DNA of 64,000 nucleotides from Stutzerimonas stutzeri (GTDB lineage Bacteria; Pseudomonadota; Gammaproteobacteria; Pseudomonadales; Pseudomonadaceae), in contig NZ_JAMOHZ010000002.1 of the NCBI RefSeq assembly GCF_024448715.1, positions 372,001-436,000 on the forward strand. Direction: 5' to 3'. The position numbers and the translations under genes were made by a program. Shown in pieces: positions 26,172-35,509 of this stretch; the stretch's first letter is position 1; each line of letters opens with the position of its first letter. Under the pieces are notes generated by a model. The model was given only the letters and a program-made list of their open reading frames with translations. It searched no databases and was not told the DNA's origin.

Positions 26172-26992
26172 GAAGATTCCTTGCGCAACACGCCGTAAAC
26201 CACCTGATAGGTCGCCGGCAACCCGCTGGGCGTGCGGAACCGCTCGTAGGCATCGATCAATGCGCGGATCCGCGCCCGACCGGTGAGCCCTCCGGGACGG
26301 CCGGGGTTGAGATTGTGCGCACCCAGCGCTTTGAGTTCACCGGACAGCTGACGCAGTTCGGGGAAATGCAGCACCTGCGGCTGCACATCCAAACCAACCA
26401 GGCCCAAGCCACTGGATGCGCAGAGCTGCTGATACGTCTCGAAGGAGCGGAAACGATTGACGTGGGCGAAGCCGTCCACCGTCTGCCAGCTATCGCGCAG
26501 CTCCTGCAGCGTGCCGTTGCACAGGCTGCTGAAGGCGAAGATACCGCCAGGACGCAACACACGCGCCGCCTCGCGCAGCACCGCGGCAAAGTCTTCGCAC
26601 CACTGCAACGCCAGGCTGGAAAAGATCAATCCCACCGACTCGCCGCGTAGCGGTAGATATTCAGCGTCACCGGCCACGAAAGCAGCGGCACCGCCCAGCG
26701 GCCGCGCGTGTCGCAACATGCCTTCGGCTATATCCAGCGCAAGGCCCTCACTGGCCGGGAAGCGGCTCGCCAGCGTCCGGGAGAAGTAGCCAGTGCCGCT
26801 GCCCAGGTCGAGCCAGCACGATGGCTGCAGCCCAGTGGGTAGTCGCTCGATCAACGCGTTGCCAACCGCCCGCTGCAATTCAGCCACGGCGTCATAGCTG
26901 GCGGCCGCACGGGAGAATGAAGCGGCGACCTGGCGCTTGTCGGGCAGCCCCGACTCGACGCTTGCCGGGATTGGAGTGGCCGGATCGCTCAT
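26168..26992 (-). CDS. bioC: Malonyl-ACP O-methyltransferase
   Basis: SAM-dependent methyltransferase that masks malonyl-ACP as its methyl ester so fatty-acid synthase can build the pimeloyl chain. The 274 residues show a [16 protein letters not shown] start typical of BioC, the SAM motif [15 protein letters not shown] near 62-76 and the acidic [11 protein letters not shown] segment. It overlaps bioH (4 nt) and bioD (4 nt). Confidence 0.94.
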   Translation of the reverse strand: MSDPATPIPASVESGLPDKRQVAASFSRAAASYDAVAELQRAVGNALIERLPTGLQPSCWLDLGSGTGYFSRTLASRFPASEGLALDIAEGMLRHARPLGGAAAFVAGDAEYLPLRGESVGLIFSSLALQWCEDFAAVLREAARVLRPGGIFAFSSLCNGTLQELRDSWQTVDGFAHVNRFRSFETYQQLCASSGLGLVGLDVQPQVLHFPELRQLSGELKALGAHNLNPGRPGGLTGRARIRALIDAYERFRTPSGLPATYQVVYGVLRKESS

Positions 26993-27711
26993 GCGCCGGT
27001 TCCATTCATGAAAGCTACCATCGCAGCAGCGACGTCGTCGGCGCGCTCCAGCGGCAAGGCATGGCTGGCATCGTTCATTACTTCGGTTGTCACACCGGGC
27101 ATCCAGGTGCGCAGCGCGGCGGCAGCAGCGACTGGCACCAACGCATCCCGTTCCGCAAAAATGTGCAGCTGCGGCCCGAAATAGCCGTGCAAGGCACCGC
27201 GTCCATCCAATTGCGCCAGCAGTTGCAGGCCCGCATCCAATACTTCGGGGGGCAATTGCGATTGACTGACCTGTAGCTGCCGCGCAAGGGTTCGCGGATC
27301 GAAGCCACCACGACTGCAGAGCGAGCGGAAGCGCTTTAAGGTTTCCTCGGGATCGAGCTGGAACGCCTCATGAAACGCGTCGAAAATGTCTGGCGTCATG
27401 GCCTCAGGCCACTGCGGGCGGGCACGGAAACAGGGATTGCTGGCGATGGTGATCAGTCCACGGCAGGTATCGATACGCCGCGCCGCCAGTTGGGTCGCCA
27501 ACATGCCACCCAGCGACCAGCCGGCCAGCCAGCTGTCATGTGCCAGGCGCTGGCCAAGCTCATCGAGCCAGGCGTCCGCCGCGGCCGTTTGCGGCAAGGG
27601 CTCGATGACGACGTCGAGCGTCGGCGCCAATTCGGTCAAGGCGTCGCACAACGGCTGCAAGGCCGCCGGGCCGAATGCCCATCCGGGTAGCAAAATCAGC
27701 TGATTACGCAT
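26989..27711 (-). CDS. bioH: Pimeloyl-ACP methyl ester carboxylesterase
   Basis: Alpha/beta hydrolase that removes the methyl mask from pimeloyl-ACP methyl ester. The ATG at 27711, overlapping the bioF stop by 8 nt, gives 240 residues starting [14 protein letters not shown]; the longer frame lies inside bioF and is rejected. The nucleophile elbow is GWSLGG (Ser66), with Asp in ERDALVP and His in [10 protein letters not shown] completing the triad. Confidence 0.92.
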   Translation of the reverse strand: MRNQLILLPGWAFGPAALQPLCDALTELAPTLDVVIEPLPQTAAADAWLDELGQRLAHDSWLAGWSLGGMLATQLAARRIDTCRGLITIASNPCFRARPQWPEAMTPDIFDAFHEAFQLDPEETLKRFRSLCSRGGFDPRTLARQLQVSQSQLPPEVLDAGLQLLAQLDGRGALHGYFGPQLHIFAERDALVPVAAAAALRTWMPGVTTEVMNDASHALPLERADDVAAAMVAFMNGTGA

Positions 27712-28885
27712 CCGCTTCAGGCTCCTCGGCCAATCGATTCCAGCATTCGGCCAGGATATCGAGCAGTCGTTCAACCTGCTCTTCGCTATGCGACGCACTG
27801 AAAGTGACGCGCAGCCTGGCGCTGCCAGCCGGCACCGTTGGCGGACGGATGGCGCCAACCAGAATCCCGCGCTCGCGCAGTGCGCCAGAGAGTCTGAGGG
27901 CGCGCTCGCTGCTGCCGACCAGGATTGGCTGGATCGGTGTCGGGCTGTCCATCAGAGTCATGCCGATTTCGGCAGCACCCTGGCGAAACCGGGCAATCAG
28001 CCGGTTCAGATGCTCACGACGCCAGCTTTCGCTGCGCAACAGCTCAAGGCTCCTGAGTGTTGCGCAGGCAACGGCCGGCGGCTGGCTGGTGGTGTAGATG
28101 TAGGGACGTGCGAACTGGATCAACGTTTCGATCAGCTCCTCGCTACCGGCGACGAAAGCTCCGGCAGTGCCGAAAGCCTTGCCAAGCGTGCCGACCAGCA
28201 CCGGCACGTCATTCATGCCCAGCCCAAAATGCTCGACGATGCCGCCACCGGTTTTGCCCAGCGGGCCGAAGCCATGAGCATCGTCGACCATCACCCAGGC
28301 GTTGCGGGCTTTCGCGGTGGCACAGATGGCTGGCAGGTCGGCCAGATCACCATCCATGCTGAACACGCCGTCGGTGACCACCAAGGTATTGCCAGTCGCC
28401 TTATCCAGGCGCTTGGCCAGGCTGTCCGCATCGTTGTGTAGGTAGCGCGAAAAGCGCGCCCCGCTGAGCAGGCCGGCATCCAGGAGCGAAGCGTGATTGA
28501 TGCGGTCTTCAAGTACCGTATCGCCCTGCCCTACCAGCGCCGTGACGGCGGCCAGATTGGCCATGTATCCGGTGGAGAACAGCAAGACCCGGGGGCGACC
28601 GGTGAATTCGGCCAATGCCTCTTCGAGCTGATGATGCGGCGTGCTATGACCCATCACCAGATGCGAAGCACCACCGCCCACGCCCCACCGCTCGGCGCCC
28701 TGCTGCATGGCGCGAATCACCGCTGGATGAGAGGCAAGGCCGAGATAATCATTGGAACAGAACGCCAGCAGCGGCTCGCCATCGACCGTCACCTCCGGCT
28801 GCTGCGGGGTTTCCAGCAACGGACGTTGACGGTAGAGATGTGCAGCGCGGCGCTCGGCGAGACGGGAAGCGAGATCGAAAGGCAA
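27704..28885 (-). CDS. bioF: 8-amino-7-oxononanoate synthase
   Basis: PLP enzyme joining pimeloyl-ACP (or CoA) and alanine. The 393 residues contain FCSNDYLGL (42-50), [11 protein letters not shown] (70-80), the [13 protein letters not shown]-contact segment (198-207) and the Schiff-base lysine K236 in GTLGKAFG. It is separated from bioB by an 83-bp gap containing a REP pair, otherwise in the same operon. Confidence 0.96.
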   Translation of the reverse strand: MPFDLASRLAERRAAHLYRQRPLLETPQQPEVTVDGEPLLAFCSNDYLGLASHPAVIRAMQQGAERWGVGGGASHLVMGHSTPHHQLEEALAEFTGRPRVLLFSTGYMANLAAVTALVGQGDTVLEDRINHASLLDAGLLSGARFSRYLHNDADSLAKRLDKATGNTLVVTDGVFSMDGDLADLPAICATAKARNAWVMVDDAHGFGPLGKTGGGIVEHFGLGMNDVPVLVGTLGKAFGTAGAFVAGSEELIETLIQFARPYIYTTSQPPAVACATLRSLELLRSESWRREHLNRLIARFRQGAAEIGMTLMDSPTPIQPILVGSSERALRLSGALRERGILVGAIRPPTVPAGSARLRVTFSASHSEEQVERLLDILAECWNRLAEEPEADA

Positions 28886-28896
28886 AATTCAGTACC

Positions 28897-28959
28897 GTAG
28901 GAGCGAGCTTGCTCGCGAATGGGAGAGAGCGAAAGCTCCGCGAGCAAGCTCGCTCCTAC
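28897..28959. repeat. REP-type inverted repeat pair between bioB and bioF
   Basis: GTAGGAGCGAGCTTGCTCGCG (28897-28917) and its reverse complement (28939-28959) form perfect 21-bp arms; each arm contains the GAGCGAGCTTGCTCGC core common in Pseudomonas REP elements. In the bio transcript it would fold as a long hairpin and may stabilise or attenuate between bioB and bioF. Confidence 0.9.
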
Positions 28960-28968
28960 CAAAGCGGG

Positions 28969-30024
28969 TCAAGCAGTGGCGTCATAGAACAGCTTGGAAT
29001 CGCGCTGTTCGACCAGCGCCTGCTCGATGGCGGCCTGATGCACTTCATCGTCGTGCTCCTCGCGGGCTTCGGGCTGGATGCCCAGACGCTTGAACAGCAG
29101 CATGTCCTTGTCGGCCTGCGGGTTGCCGGTGGTCAGCAGCTTCTCGCCGTAGAAGATCGAGTTGGCCCCCGCGAGGAAGGCCAGGGCCTGCATCTGCTCA
29201 TTCATCTGCTCGCGACCGGCAGACAGCCGCACGTGGGATTTGGGCATCATGATCCGCGCCACGGCGAGCATACGGATGAAGTCGAAGGGGTCGACGTCCT
29301 GCTCTTCGGCCAGCGGCGTGCCCTTCACTTTCACCAGCATGTTGATCGGCACCGACTCGGGGTGCTCGGGCAGGTTGGCCAGCTGGATCAGCAGGCCTGC
29401 GCGGTCATTCAGCGATTCGCCCATGCCGAGGATGCCGCCGGAGCAAATCTTCATGCCCGACTCGCGCACATAGCTCAGCGTCTCCAGACGATCGGCGTAG
29501 GTGCGCGTGGTGATGATGTTGCCGTAGAACTCAGGCGAAGTGTCGAGGTTGTGGTTGTAGTAATCGAGACCGGCTTCGGCCAGCGCCTTGGTCTGCTCCT
29601 GGTCGAGCTTGCCGAGAGTCATGCAGGTTTCCAACCCCAGCGCTTTCACCCCTTCGACCATCTTTAGCACGTAGGGCATGTCTTTGGCGGACGGATGCTT
29701 CCAGGCCGCGCCCATGCAAAATCGCGTAGAACCGATGGCCTTGGCTTCGGCCGCTGCTTCCAGCACCTTCTGCACTTCCATCAGTTTTTCTTTATCGAGG
29801 CCGGTATTGTAGTGGCCCGATTGCGGGCAATACTTGCAGTCTTCAGGGCAGGCGCCGGTCTTGATCGACAGCAGCGTGGACACCTGAACGCGGTTGGCAT
29901 CGAAGTGTTGGCGGTGCACGGCCTGGGCCTGAAACAACAGGTCATTGAAAGGCTGTTCGAAGAGCGCCTTGACTTCGGCGAGGCTCCAGTCGTGGCGAGT
30001 AACGGAAGCAGCAGTGGCGCTCAT
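28969..30024 (-). CDS. bioB: Biotin synthase (radical SAM)
   Basis: Inserts sulfur into dethiobiotin to make biotin. The ATG at 30024 with AAGGA 7 nt upstream gives 351 residues. The radical-SAM cluster ligands are C59, C63 and C66 in [22 protein letters not shown] and the [10 protein letters not shown] loop follow. First gene of bioB-F-H-C-D. The divergent gap to comF carries a BirA-type operator, implying repression when biotin is plentiful. Confidence 0.96.
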   Translation of the reverse strand: MSATAASVTRHDWSLAEVKALFEQPFNDLLFQAQAVHRQHFDANRVQVSTLLSIKTGACPEDCKYCPQSGHYNTGLDKEKLMEVQKVLEAAAEAKAIGSTRFCMGAAWKHPSAKDMPYVLKMVEGVKALGLETCMTLGKLDQEQTKALAEAGLDYYNHNLDTSPEFYGNIITTRTYADRLETLSYVRESGMKICSGGILGMGESLNDRAGLLIQLANLPEHPESVPINMLVKVKGTPLAEEQDVDPFDFIRMLAVARIMMPKSHVRLSAGREQMNEQMQALAFLAGANSIFYGEKLLTTGNPQADKDMLLFKRLGIQPEAREEHDDEVHQAAIEQALVEQRDSKLFYDATA

Positions 30025-30086
30025 GGGGCATTCCTTGTACATAGGGGCTTGGCACGGATGCGAAATGGTTAGCCAAGCCGATGAAG

Positions 30087-30118
30087 CTGTCAACCTGGAA
30101 AGGAATCATGGTTTACAA
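30087..30118. promoter_or_regulatory. BirA-type biotin operator overlapping the comF start
   Basis: CTGTCAACC (30087-30095), 14-bp spacer, GGTTTACAA (30110-30118) matches the BirA consensus TTGTAAACC-N14/15-GGTTTACAA with a perfect right arm and 7 of 9 bases in the left. It sits 63 bp upstream of bioB and covers the comF ATG at 30108. Confidence 0.75.
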
Positions 30119-30815
30119 CTGGTTAAAAATCGAACACAACTGCCAGCTTTGCGACGAGCGCTGCGAAACAGGCCAATCACTGTGTAGCCCCTGCGAGACC
30201 GAGCTGCCCTGGCTCGGCGGGCAGTGCTCGATCTGCGCGCTACCGTTGCCTGCGACCGGACTGACCTGCGGTCAATGCCTCAAACAGCCACCAACGTTCG
30301 ATCATGTTGCCGTGCCCTGGCGCTTCGACTTTCCGGTGGACAGTCTGATCACCCGTTTCAAGCATCAATCGCGCTGGCCACTTGGACGGTTGCTGGCCGA
30401 ACACTTGGGCCGCCATCTGCAGCACGCTTTCGATGAAGGTCTGCCGCGCCCGGATACTCTCTTGCCCGTGCCGCTGGCGCGCAAGCGGCTGCGCCAGCGC
30501 GGCTTCAACCAGGCGCAGATGCTTGCCCACTGGTTGAGTCCCGTTCTAAAGATTCCGGTTCGAAACGAGCTACTGCAGCGCATCCAGGATACCCAATCGC
30601 AACAGCAACTGGATGCTGCCAGCCGACGCCGCAACCTGCGCCAAGCCTTCGCGCTCACTGACGAGCGGCAACTTGTCGGCCGACACGTCGCGATCATCGA
30701 TGACGTGCTCACCACCGGCGCCACTGCAGAGGCACTGGCCCGCCTGCTGAAACGCGCCGGGGCCGCGCGAGTCGATGTCTACTGCCTGGCGCGCACGCCG
30801 AAACCTGGCGAGTAG
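30108..30815 (+). CDS. comF: ComF family phosphoribosyltransferase-like protein
   Basis: ComF proteins aid inward ssDNA handling during natural transformation. From the ATG at 30108 (AAAGGA 5 nt upstream) the protein has 235 residues. The N-terminus carries cysteine pairs for a zinc finger (CQLCDERC...CSPC and CSIC...CGQC). The PRTase domain has LLPVPLARKRLRQRGFNQA and the PRPP loop IIDDVLTTGAT. Transformation is well known in P. stutzeri. Its start codon lies inside the BirA-type operator. Confidence 0.9.
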   Translation: MVYNWLKIEHNCQLCDERCETGQSLCSPCETELPWLGGQCSICALPLPATGLTCGQCLKQPPTFDHVAVPWRFDFPVDSLITRFKHQSRWPLGRLLAEHLGRHLQHAFDEGLPRPDTLLPVPLARKRLRQRGFNQAQMLAHWLSPVLKIPVRNELLQRIQDTQSQQQLDAASRRRNLRQAFALTDERQLVGRHVAIIDDVLTTGATAEALARLLKRAGAARVDVYCLARTPKPGE

Positions 30816-30831
30816 CCGGGCCGAGGCGCAG

Positions 30832-30859
30832 TTGTGTTAACCCACCAGTGCAATACACT
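30832..30859 (+). promoter_or_regulatory. Possible sigma70 promoter before srkA
   Basis: TTGTGT (30832-30837) and TACACT (30854-30859) with a 16-bp spacer lie 26 bp upstream of the srkA ATG, inside the short comF-srkA gap. Confidence 0.4.
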
Positions 30860-30884
30860 GGCCGCCCCAGTTGCGGAGCCGACC

Positions 30885-31859
30885 ATGAGCCACCCCTTCG
30901 ACACACTCACGCCTGACCTTGTGCTCGATGCGGTGGAAAGCGCCGGCTTCATCAGCGATGCCCGTGTGTTGGCGTTGAACAGCTACGAAAACCGCGTCTA
31001 TCAGGTCGGTATCGAGGATGAGACGCCGATCGTGGCGAAGTTCTATCGCCCCGGTCGCTGGAGCAATGAGTCCATATTGGAGGAGCATCAGTTCTCCAAG
31101 GAATTGGCCGATCGTGAGATTCCGGTTGTGGCGCCATTCGAGCGCGATAGCAGGACGCTGTTCGAGCATGCCGGCTTTCGCTTCGCACTCTTCCCCCGTC
31201 GCGGAGGGCGCGCGCCAGAGCCGGGCAACCTCGATCAGCTCTACCGCCTCGGCCAGTTGCTGGGGCGCATGCATGCGGTGAGTGCCAGCCGCCCCTTCGA
31301 GCATCGCGAAACGCTCGGCGCGCAGAACTTCGGTCACGACTCGCTGGCAACCTTGCTCGACGGCGGCTTTATCCCGAAAAGCCTGCTACCGGCCTATGAA
31401 TCAGTCGCGCGCGACCTGCTCAAACGGGTCGATGACGTTTTTGCCCGCACGGAATTTCAGCCGATTCGCCTGCATGGCGACTGCCACCCCGGCAACATCC
31501 TTGCGCGTGACGACGCCTTCCATCTGGTCGATCTGGACGATTGCCGCATGGGACCGTCGGTGCAGGACATCTGGATGATGCTTGCGGGCGAACGTCATGA
31601 GCGGCTCGGGCAGCTGTCGGAGCTGGTCGACGGTTACAACGAATTCCACGATTTTGCCCCACGTGAACTGCCGCTGATCGAAGCCCTGCGTGCCCTGCGC
31701 CTGATGCACTACAGCGCCTGGCTGGCTCGCCGCTGGGACGATCCGGCCTTTCCGATGAGCTTCCCCTGGTTCGGTACCGAGCGCTACTGGGGCGACCAGA
31801 TCCTTATTTTGCGCGAACAGATGTCAGCACTGCAGGAAGAGCCGTTGAAGTTGTTCTAG
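30885..31859 (+). CDS. srkA: Stress-response kinase A (YihE family)
   Basis: Ser/Thr kinase of the aminoglycoside-phosphotransferase fold; in E. coli it protects against stress-induced death. The ATG at 30885 with CGGAG upstream gives 324 residues. Visible motifs are SYENRVYQVG, VAKFYRPGRW (ATP-binding lysine), the catalytic LHGDCHPGNIL near 202-212 and VDLDDCRMGP. An in-frame extension to 30834 is unsupported. Confidence 0.9.
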   Translation: MSHPFDTLTPDLVLDAVESAGFISDARVLALNSYENRVYQVGIEDETPIVAKFYRPGRWSNESILEEHQFSKELADREIPVVAPFERDSRTLFEHAGFRFALFPRRGGRAPEPGNLDQLYRLGQLLGRMHAVSASRPFEHRETLGAQNFGHDSLATLLDGGFIPKSLLPAYESVARDLLKRVDDVFARTEFQPIRLHGDCHPGNILARDDAFHLVDLDDCRMGPSVQDIWMMLAGERHERLGQLSELVDGYNEFHDFAPRELPLIEALRALRLMHYSAWLARRWDDPAFPMSFPWFGTERYWGDQILILREQMSALQEEPLKLF

Positions 31860-31877
31860 ACGAGGTCGAAACGATCC

Positions 31878-31940
31878 TCGGTGGGCTGAAGCCCACCCTA
31901 CCGACTGAGTGACTCCGTAGGGTGGGCTTCAGCCCACCGA
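31878..31940. repeat. REP-type inverted repeat, srkA/rlmJ convergent gap
   Basis: Perfect 24-bp arms at 31878-31901 and 31917-31940 (core GGTGGGCTGAAGCCCACC) with a 15-bp spacer fill the 115-bp gap between two convergent genes. Each arm is itself a hairpin. It is a different family from the GAGCGAGC repeats at 28897 and may serve as a bidirectional terminator. Confidence 0.9.
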
Positions 31941-31974
31941 GACGGCACCAGCCTCCAGCGCTTTTACCGGCGGC

Positions 31975-32814
31975 TCAGGCCTCTTCGATCAACCAATCCA
32001 GCCGCCAGCCACCTTCGCTCTGCCCGAGCAGCTTGGCCAGCCAAGGCAGCAACTCGCGCAACTCTTCCCCCAGCCCCCACGGCGGATTACTGATGGCCAG
32101 GCCTGAGCCATTCAGCCGCAGCGCCTCATCGGTGGGGTGAACGAACAGCTCGGCGCGCAGCAGTTTCGGCGCGCCGCTACGCGACAGGTCTTGGTAGAAC
32201 CGCTTGAGCTGACGCTCATCCTTGATCGGATACCAGATCACGCCGATGGTCTGGCGCATGCGCCCCAGCGCTTCGGTCAGTGCTTGAACACAGCGGCTCA
32301 GCTCGTCGGCCTTCTCGAACGGCGGATCGACCAGTAGCACGACGCGTTTCTCAACGGTCGGCATCAACGCTCGCGGCACGTGCCAGCCTTCGCCCAGATG
32401 CACCGCCACGCGGCGGTCGCCGGCCAAGTTATCTTTCAGCAGACGGCCGTCTTCCGGGTGTTTCTCGTTGAGCTGCAAGCGATCCTGCGGCCGCGTCAAC
32501 TGTCGCGCCAGTTCCGGCGAGCCAGGGTAATAACGCAGCGCGCCGTCGGGGTTGAGCGCGCGGATTACATTCAGATAATTCTCCGCCATTGCCGGCACAT
32601 CACCGACCTGCCACAGGCGCGCGATACCTTGCAGCCACTCGCCGGTACGACTGGCCTGGTCGCCGGCCAGGTCATACAGACCGACACCGGCATGGCTGTC
32701 GAGATAGGCGAGCGGCGCTTCCTTGCGGGCGAGCAGGGCAAACAGCCGGGACAAGACGAGATGTTTGAACACGTCGGCGTGGTTGCCGGCATGGAAAGCG
32801 TGGCGGTAATTCAT
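31975..32814 (-). CDS. rlmJ: 23S rRNA (adenine(2030)-N6)-methyltransferase
   Basis: Methylates A2030 of 23S rRNA using SAM. The 279-residue protein has the YhiR/RlmJ start MNYRHAFHAGNHADVFKH, a substrate-rich DSHAGVGLYDL segment near 39-49 and the catalytic DPPF (VDPPFEKADE) near residue 164. GGAGTG precedes the ATG. It is convergent with srkA across a REP pair. Confidence 0.94.
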   Translation of the reverse strand: MNYRHAFHAGNHADVFKHLVLSRLFALLARKEAPLAYLDSHAGVGLYDLAGDQASRTGEWLQGIARLWQVGDVPAMAENYLNVIRALNPDGALRYYPGSPELARQLTRPQDRLQLNEKHPEDGRLLKDNLAGDRRVAVHLGEGWHVPRALMPTVEKRVVLLVDPPFEKADELSRCVQALTEALGRMRQTIGVIWYPIKDERQLKRFYQDLSRSGAPKLLRAELFVHPTDEALRLNGSGLAISNPPWGLGEELRELLPWLAKLLGQSEGGWRLDWLIEEA

Positions 32815-32960
32815 CGATCACTCCTGAAGAGCGCACAGTCTAACCGCGCGGCGGCGCGAATCAGAGGGGTAACGCGCAACCGGTTTGCAGCCGCCCGATA
32901 CGGCGCTCAGTTGCTGCTAAAGTGGCTACGCCCGCTCAAGCAGCAGACAAGGACACCAGC

Positions 32961-34004
32961 ATGGACATACGCGACCTCTTCGACATCTCATTGCCGATCA
33001 TCCAGGCGCCAATGGCTGGCGCGCAGAATCATCAGCTGGCAGCGGCGGTGTCCACCGCGGGCGGGCTCGGCTCGGTCCCCGCCGGCATGCTCGCAGCCGA
33101 GGTACTGGACGCCGAGCTCACCGCGATGGCGGCGCTGACCGACAAGCCTTACAACGTCAATTTCTTCTGCCACCGAACACCTGTAGCTGACCCTCGACGC
33201 GACGAAGCCTGGTTGGCGATGCTGATGCCTTTTCTGCAGGAGCTGCAGATCGACCCGGCGAGCATACCCAGCGGCGCGACGCGCAAGCCTTTCGACGCCG
33301 CCATGGCCGATGTGATCGAGCGTCATCGCCCGGCCGTGGTCAGCTTTCACTTCGGCCTACCTGCGCCGGACCTGCTGCAACGCGTGCGCGCGACCGGTGC
33401 GAAGATTCTTTCCAGCGCCACGACCCTCGAAGAAGGCCTCTGGCTACAGGCGCAGGGCGTCGACGCGGTGATTGCCCAGGGGCTCGAAGCCGGTGGTCAC
33501 CGCGGCATGTTTCTCAGCGACGACATCGATAGCCAAGTCGGTATCCTGGCGCTACTGCCACAACTGGTCGCCGCGCTGGACATACCCGTGATCGCTGCCG
33601 GATGCATCGCCGACGCCCGCGGCGTCGCAGCGGCGCAGGCACTCGGGGCCGCGGGCGTGCAGGTCGGCACCGCCTATCTGTTGTGTGATGAGAGTCGCAT
33701 CAGCCAATTGCACCGTCAGGCGCTGCAGAGCCCCGCGGCGCGCAACACCGTGCTGACCACCCTGTTCTCCGGTCGCCCTGCTCGCGGCATCGTCAACCGT
33801 CTGATTCAAGAGCTCGGCCCTCGGCCCGACGCGGTTCCGACATTCCCCCTGGCTGGTAACGCAATCAGTGTTTTGCGCGCCAAGGCAGAAAGCCAGGGAC
33901 TCGACCATTATTCGCCGCTCTGGGCTGGTCAGAATGTCAGCGGGTGCCGATCAATCCCCGCCGCAGAGTTGACCGCTGCGCTGACGGTCGGTTGGCGCGC
34001 TTGA
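32961..34004 (+). CDS. Nitronate monooxygenase (FMN, class I-like)
   Basis: FMN-dependent TIM barrel oxidising alkyl nitronates such as propionate 3-nitronate. From ATG 32961 (AAGGA upstream) there are 347 residues. Hallmarks are PIIQAPMAGAQ, AAAVSTAGGLGSVPAG, YNVNFFCHR, VVSFHFGLP (catalytic His region) and AQGLEAGGHRGMF, followed by VIAAGCIADARG and the phosphate-binding ALGAAGVQVGTAYL. Chemistry is predicted from family; related barrels have other substrates. It is not obviously tied to the crt genes next door. Confidence 0.88.
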   Translation: MDIRDLFDISLPIIQAPMAGAQNHQLAAAVSTAGGLGSVPAGMLAAEVLDAELTAMAALTDKPYNVNFFCHRTPVADPRRDEAWLAMLMPFLQELQIDPASIPSGATRKPFDAAMADVIERHRPAVVSFHFGLPAPDLLQRVRATGAKILSSATTLEEGLWLQAQGVDAVIAQGLEAGGHRGMFLSDDIDSQVGILALLPQLVAALDIPVIAAGCIADARGVAAAQALGAAGVQVGTAYLLCDESRISQLHRQALQSPAARNTVLTTLFSGRPARGIVNRLIQELGPRPDAVPTFPLAGNAISVLRAKAESQGLDHYSPLWAGQNVSGCRSIPAAELTAALTVGWRA

Positions 34005-34101
34005 GCGGAGCCCACGCCGGCACCGCCAGGTGTCGGAGCCGGGTCGACGGGAGTCGTCCTACGAGTAGACTGGTGTTGTCTTCGTTGCGAACGGACCGGT
34101 T

Positions 34102-34623
34102 ATGACCGTGCTGATCAACGCTCTGGTATTTCTCGCCACCCTGGCCGGGATGGAGCTGTTTGCCTGGTGGGCGCACAAGTACGTCATGCACGGCTGGGGC
34201 TGGGGCTGGCACCGCTCGCACCATGAGCCGCGTGACGGTTGGTTCGAGAAGAATGATCTGTATGCAGTGGTCTTCGCCGGGGTCGCTATCGCCCTGATCG
34301 CGCTGGGTACTGCCGGCTATGGCCCGCTGGAGTGGATCGGTGCCGGCATGACCGCCTATGGTTTTCTGTATTTCGTCGCCCATGACGGGTTGGTGCATCA
34401 CCGCTGGCCGCTGCGCTACGTGCCGCGCAACGGATATCTCAAGCGGCTTTACCAGGCTCACCGCCTGCACCACGCGGTAGAAGGCAAAGAACGTTGCGTG
34501 TCCTTTGGCTTTCTCTACGCGCCGCCGCTGCCCGTTCTCAAACAGCAATTGCGCGAGCTGCACGACGGTCCGTTGCGCAAGGCTAGCGTGGACGCTTCCA
34601 CAGCGAATCGGGACGCGGCCTGA
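34102..34623 (+). CDS. crtZ: Beta-carotene 3-hydroxylase CrtZ
   Basis: Di-iron membrane hydroxylase converting beta-carotene to zeaxanthin. The 173 residues carry the four histidine motifs HKYVMH, HRSHH, HDGLVHH and HRLHH, embedded in four hydrophobic stretches. It is convergent with crtB, with the two 3' ends overlapping by 41 nt (34583-34623), an arrangement also seen at the crtB/crtZ junction of Pantoea clusters. Its promoter must lie in 34005-34101. Confidence 0.95.
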   Translation: MTVLINALVFLATLAGMELFAWWAHKYVMHGWGWGWHRSHHEPRDGWFEKNDLYAVVFAGVAIALIALGTAGYGPLEWIGAGMTAYGFLYFVAHDGLVHHRWPLRYVPRNGYLKRLYQAHRLHHAVEGKERCVSFGFLYAPPLPVLKQQLRELHDGPLRKASVDASTANRDAA

Positions 34624-35509
34624 GCTGCATTCCTCGCGAAAACAACGCCAGCACGCCACCGCCGAACAGGAATTGCAGCTTCTGCACCTTGCTGGTCGAG
34701 ACCCGCGCGTCCCAAGCCGCCGCACCGCGTGCCTTCACCTCGATGCCGATCTGGCGGTAAACGCCGTGTGCCGTGGCGATCGACCAGGCCGAGCGCAATG
34801 GCAGATCGCGTAGCCCCTGCGACGCGGACTGGTAATAAGGCTCGGCCAGATCGATCAGCCGTGCCGCTAATATCGCCAGTGCAGCTCTGTGCTGCGGCAG
34901 ACTGACTTCATCGGCTGGAATCCCAGCTTCGGCCAGCCACTCCGTTGGTAAGTAGACGCGCCCGACTTCGGCATCCTCGACGATATCGCGCGCAATATTG
35001 GTCAGCTGAAAGGCCAGTCCCAGATCGCAGGCGCGATCCAGCGTCGCTTCCCCTTCGGCGCCCATCACTCGGGCCATCATCAAACCGACCACGCCGGCCA
35101 CGCGATAGCAGTACAGCAGCGTGTCGTCGAGGGTCTGGTAGCGGTACTCCTGCACATCCATGCGAAAGCCGGCCAGGTGCTCCAGCGGGTAATCCCTGGG
35201 AATTCGGTGTCGCTGGATCACCTGCTGGAAGGCTGCAAAGGCAGGATCGCTCATAGGCTCGCCGGCATAGGTGCGCTCGGTGAGACTCACCAGTTCCGCC
35301 AGCCGCGCCTCGCCGGCCGAGCGATCACCCTCGACCTGACCGTGGCCCAGCGTCTGCCCATCGATCACATCGTCGCAATGACGGCACCAGGCGTAGAGCA
35401 TCACCGCACTTTGGCGAGTACGCTCGTCGAATAGTTTCGCCGCGGCGGCGAAGCTCTTAGAGCCAACGTTGATTGCTTGGGTCGAATGGTCGATGACCTG
35501 GTCGTTCAT
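34583..35509 (-). CDS. crtB: Phytoene synthase
   Basis: Condenses two geranylgeranyl diphosphates to 15-cis-phytoene. The 308-residue protein has the first aspartate motif in YAWCRHCDDVIDG near 41-53 and the second in QLTNIARDIVEDAEVGRVYLP (NIARDIVEDA). It is the last gene of idi-crtX-Y-I-B, overlapping crtI by 4 nt, and its 3' end overlaps crtZ on the opposite strand. Confidence 0.95.
   Translation of the reverse strand: MNDQVIDHSTQAINVGSKSFAAAAKLFDERTRQSAVMLYAWCRHCDDVIDGQTLGHGQVEGDRSAGEARLAELVSLTERTYAGEPMSDPAFAAFQQVIQRHRIPRDYPLEHLAGFRMDVQEYRYQTLDDTLLYCYRVAGVVGLMMARVMGAEGEATLDRACDLGLAFQLTNIARDIVEDAEVGRVYLPTEWLAEAGIPADEVSLPQHRAALAILAARLIDLAEPYYQSASQGLRDLPLRSAWSIATAHGVYRQIGIEVKARGAAAWDARVSTSKVQKLQFLFGGGVLALFSRGMQLRPRPDSLWKRPR

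Noticed and set aside
27712..27858. 49-residue N-terminal extension of bioH
   Set aside because: It lies entirely inside bioF in another frame; the ATG at 27711 gives the normal BioH start ([11 protein letters not shown]).
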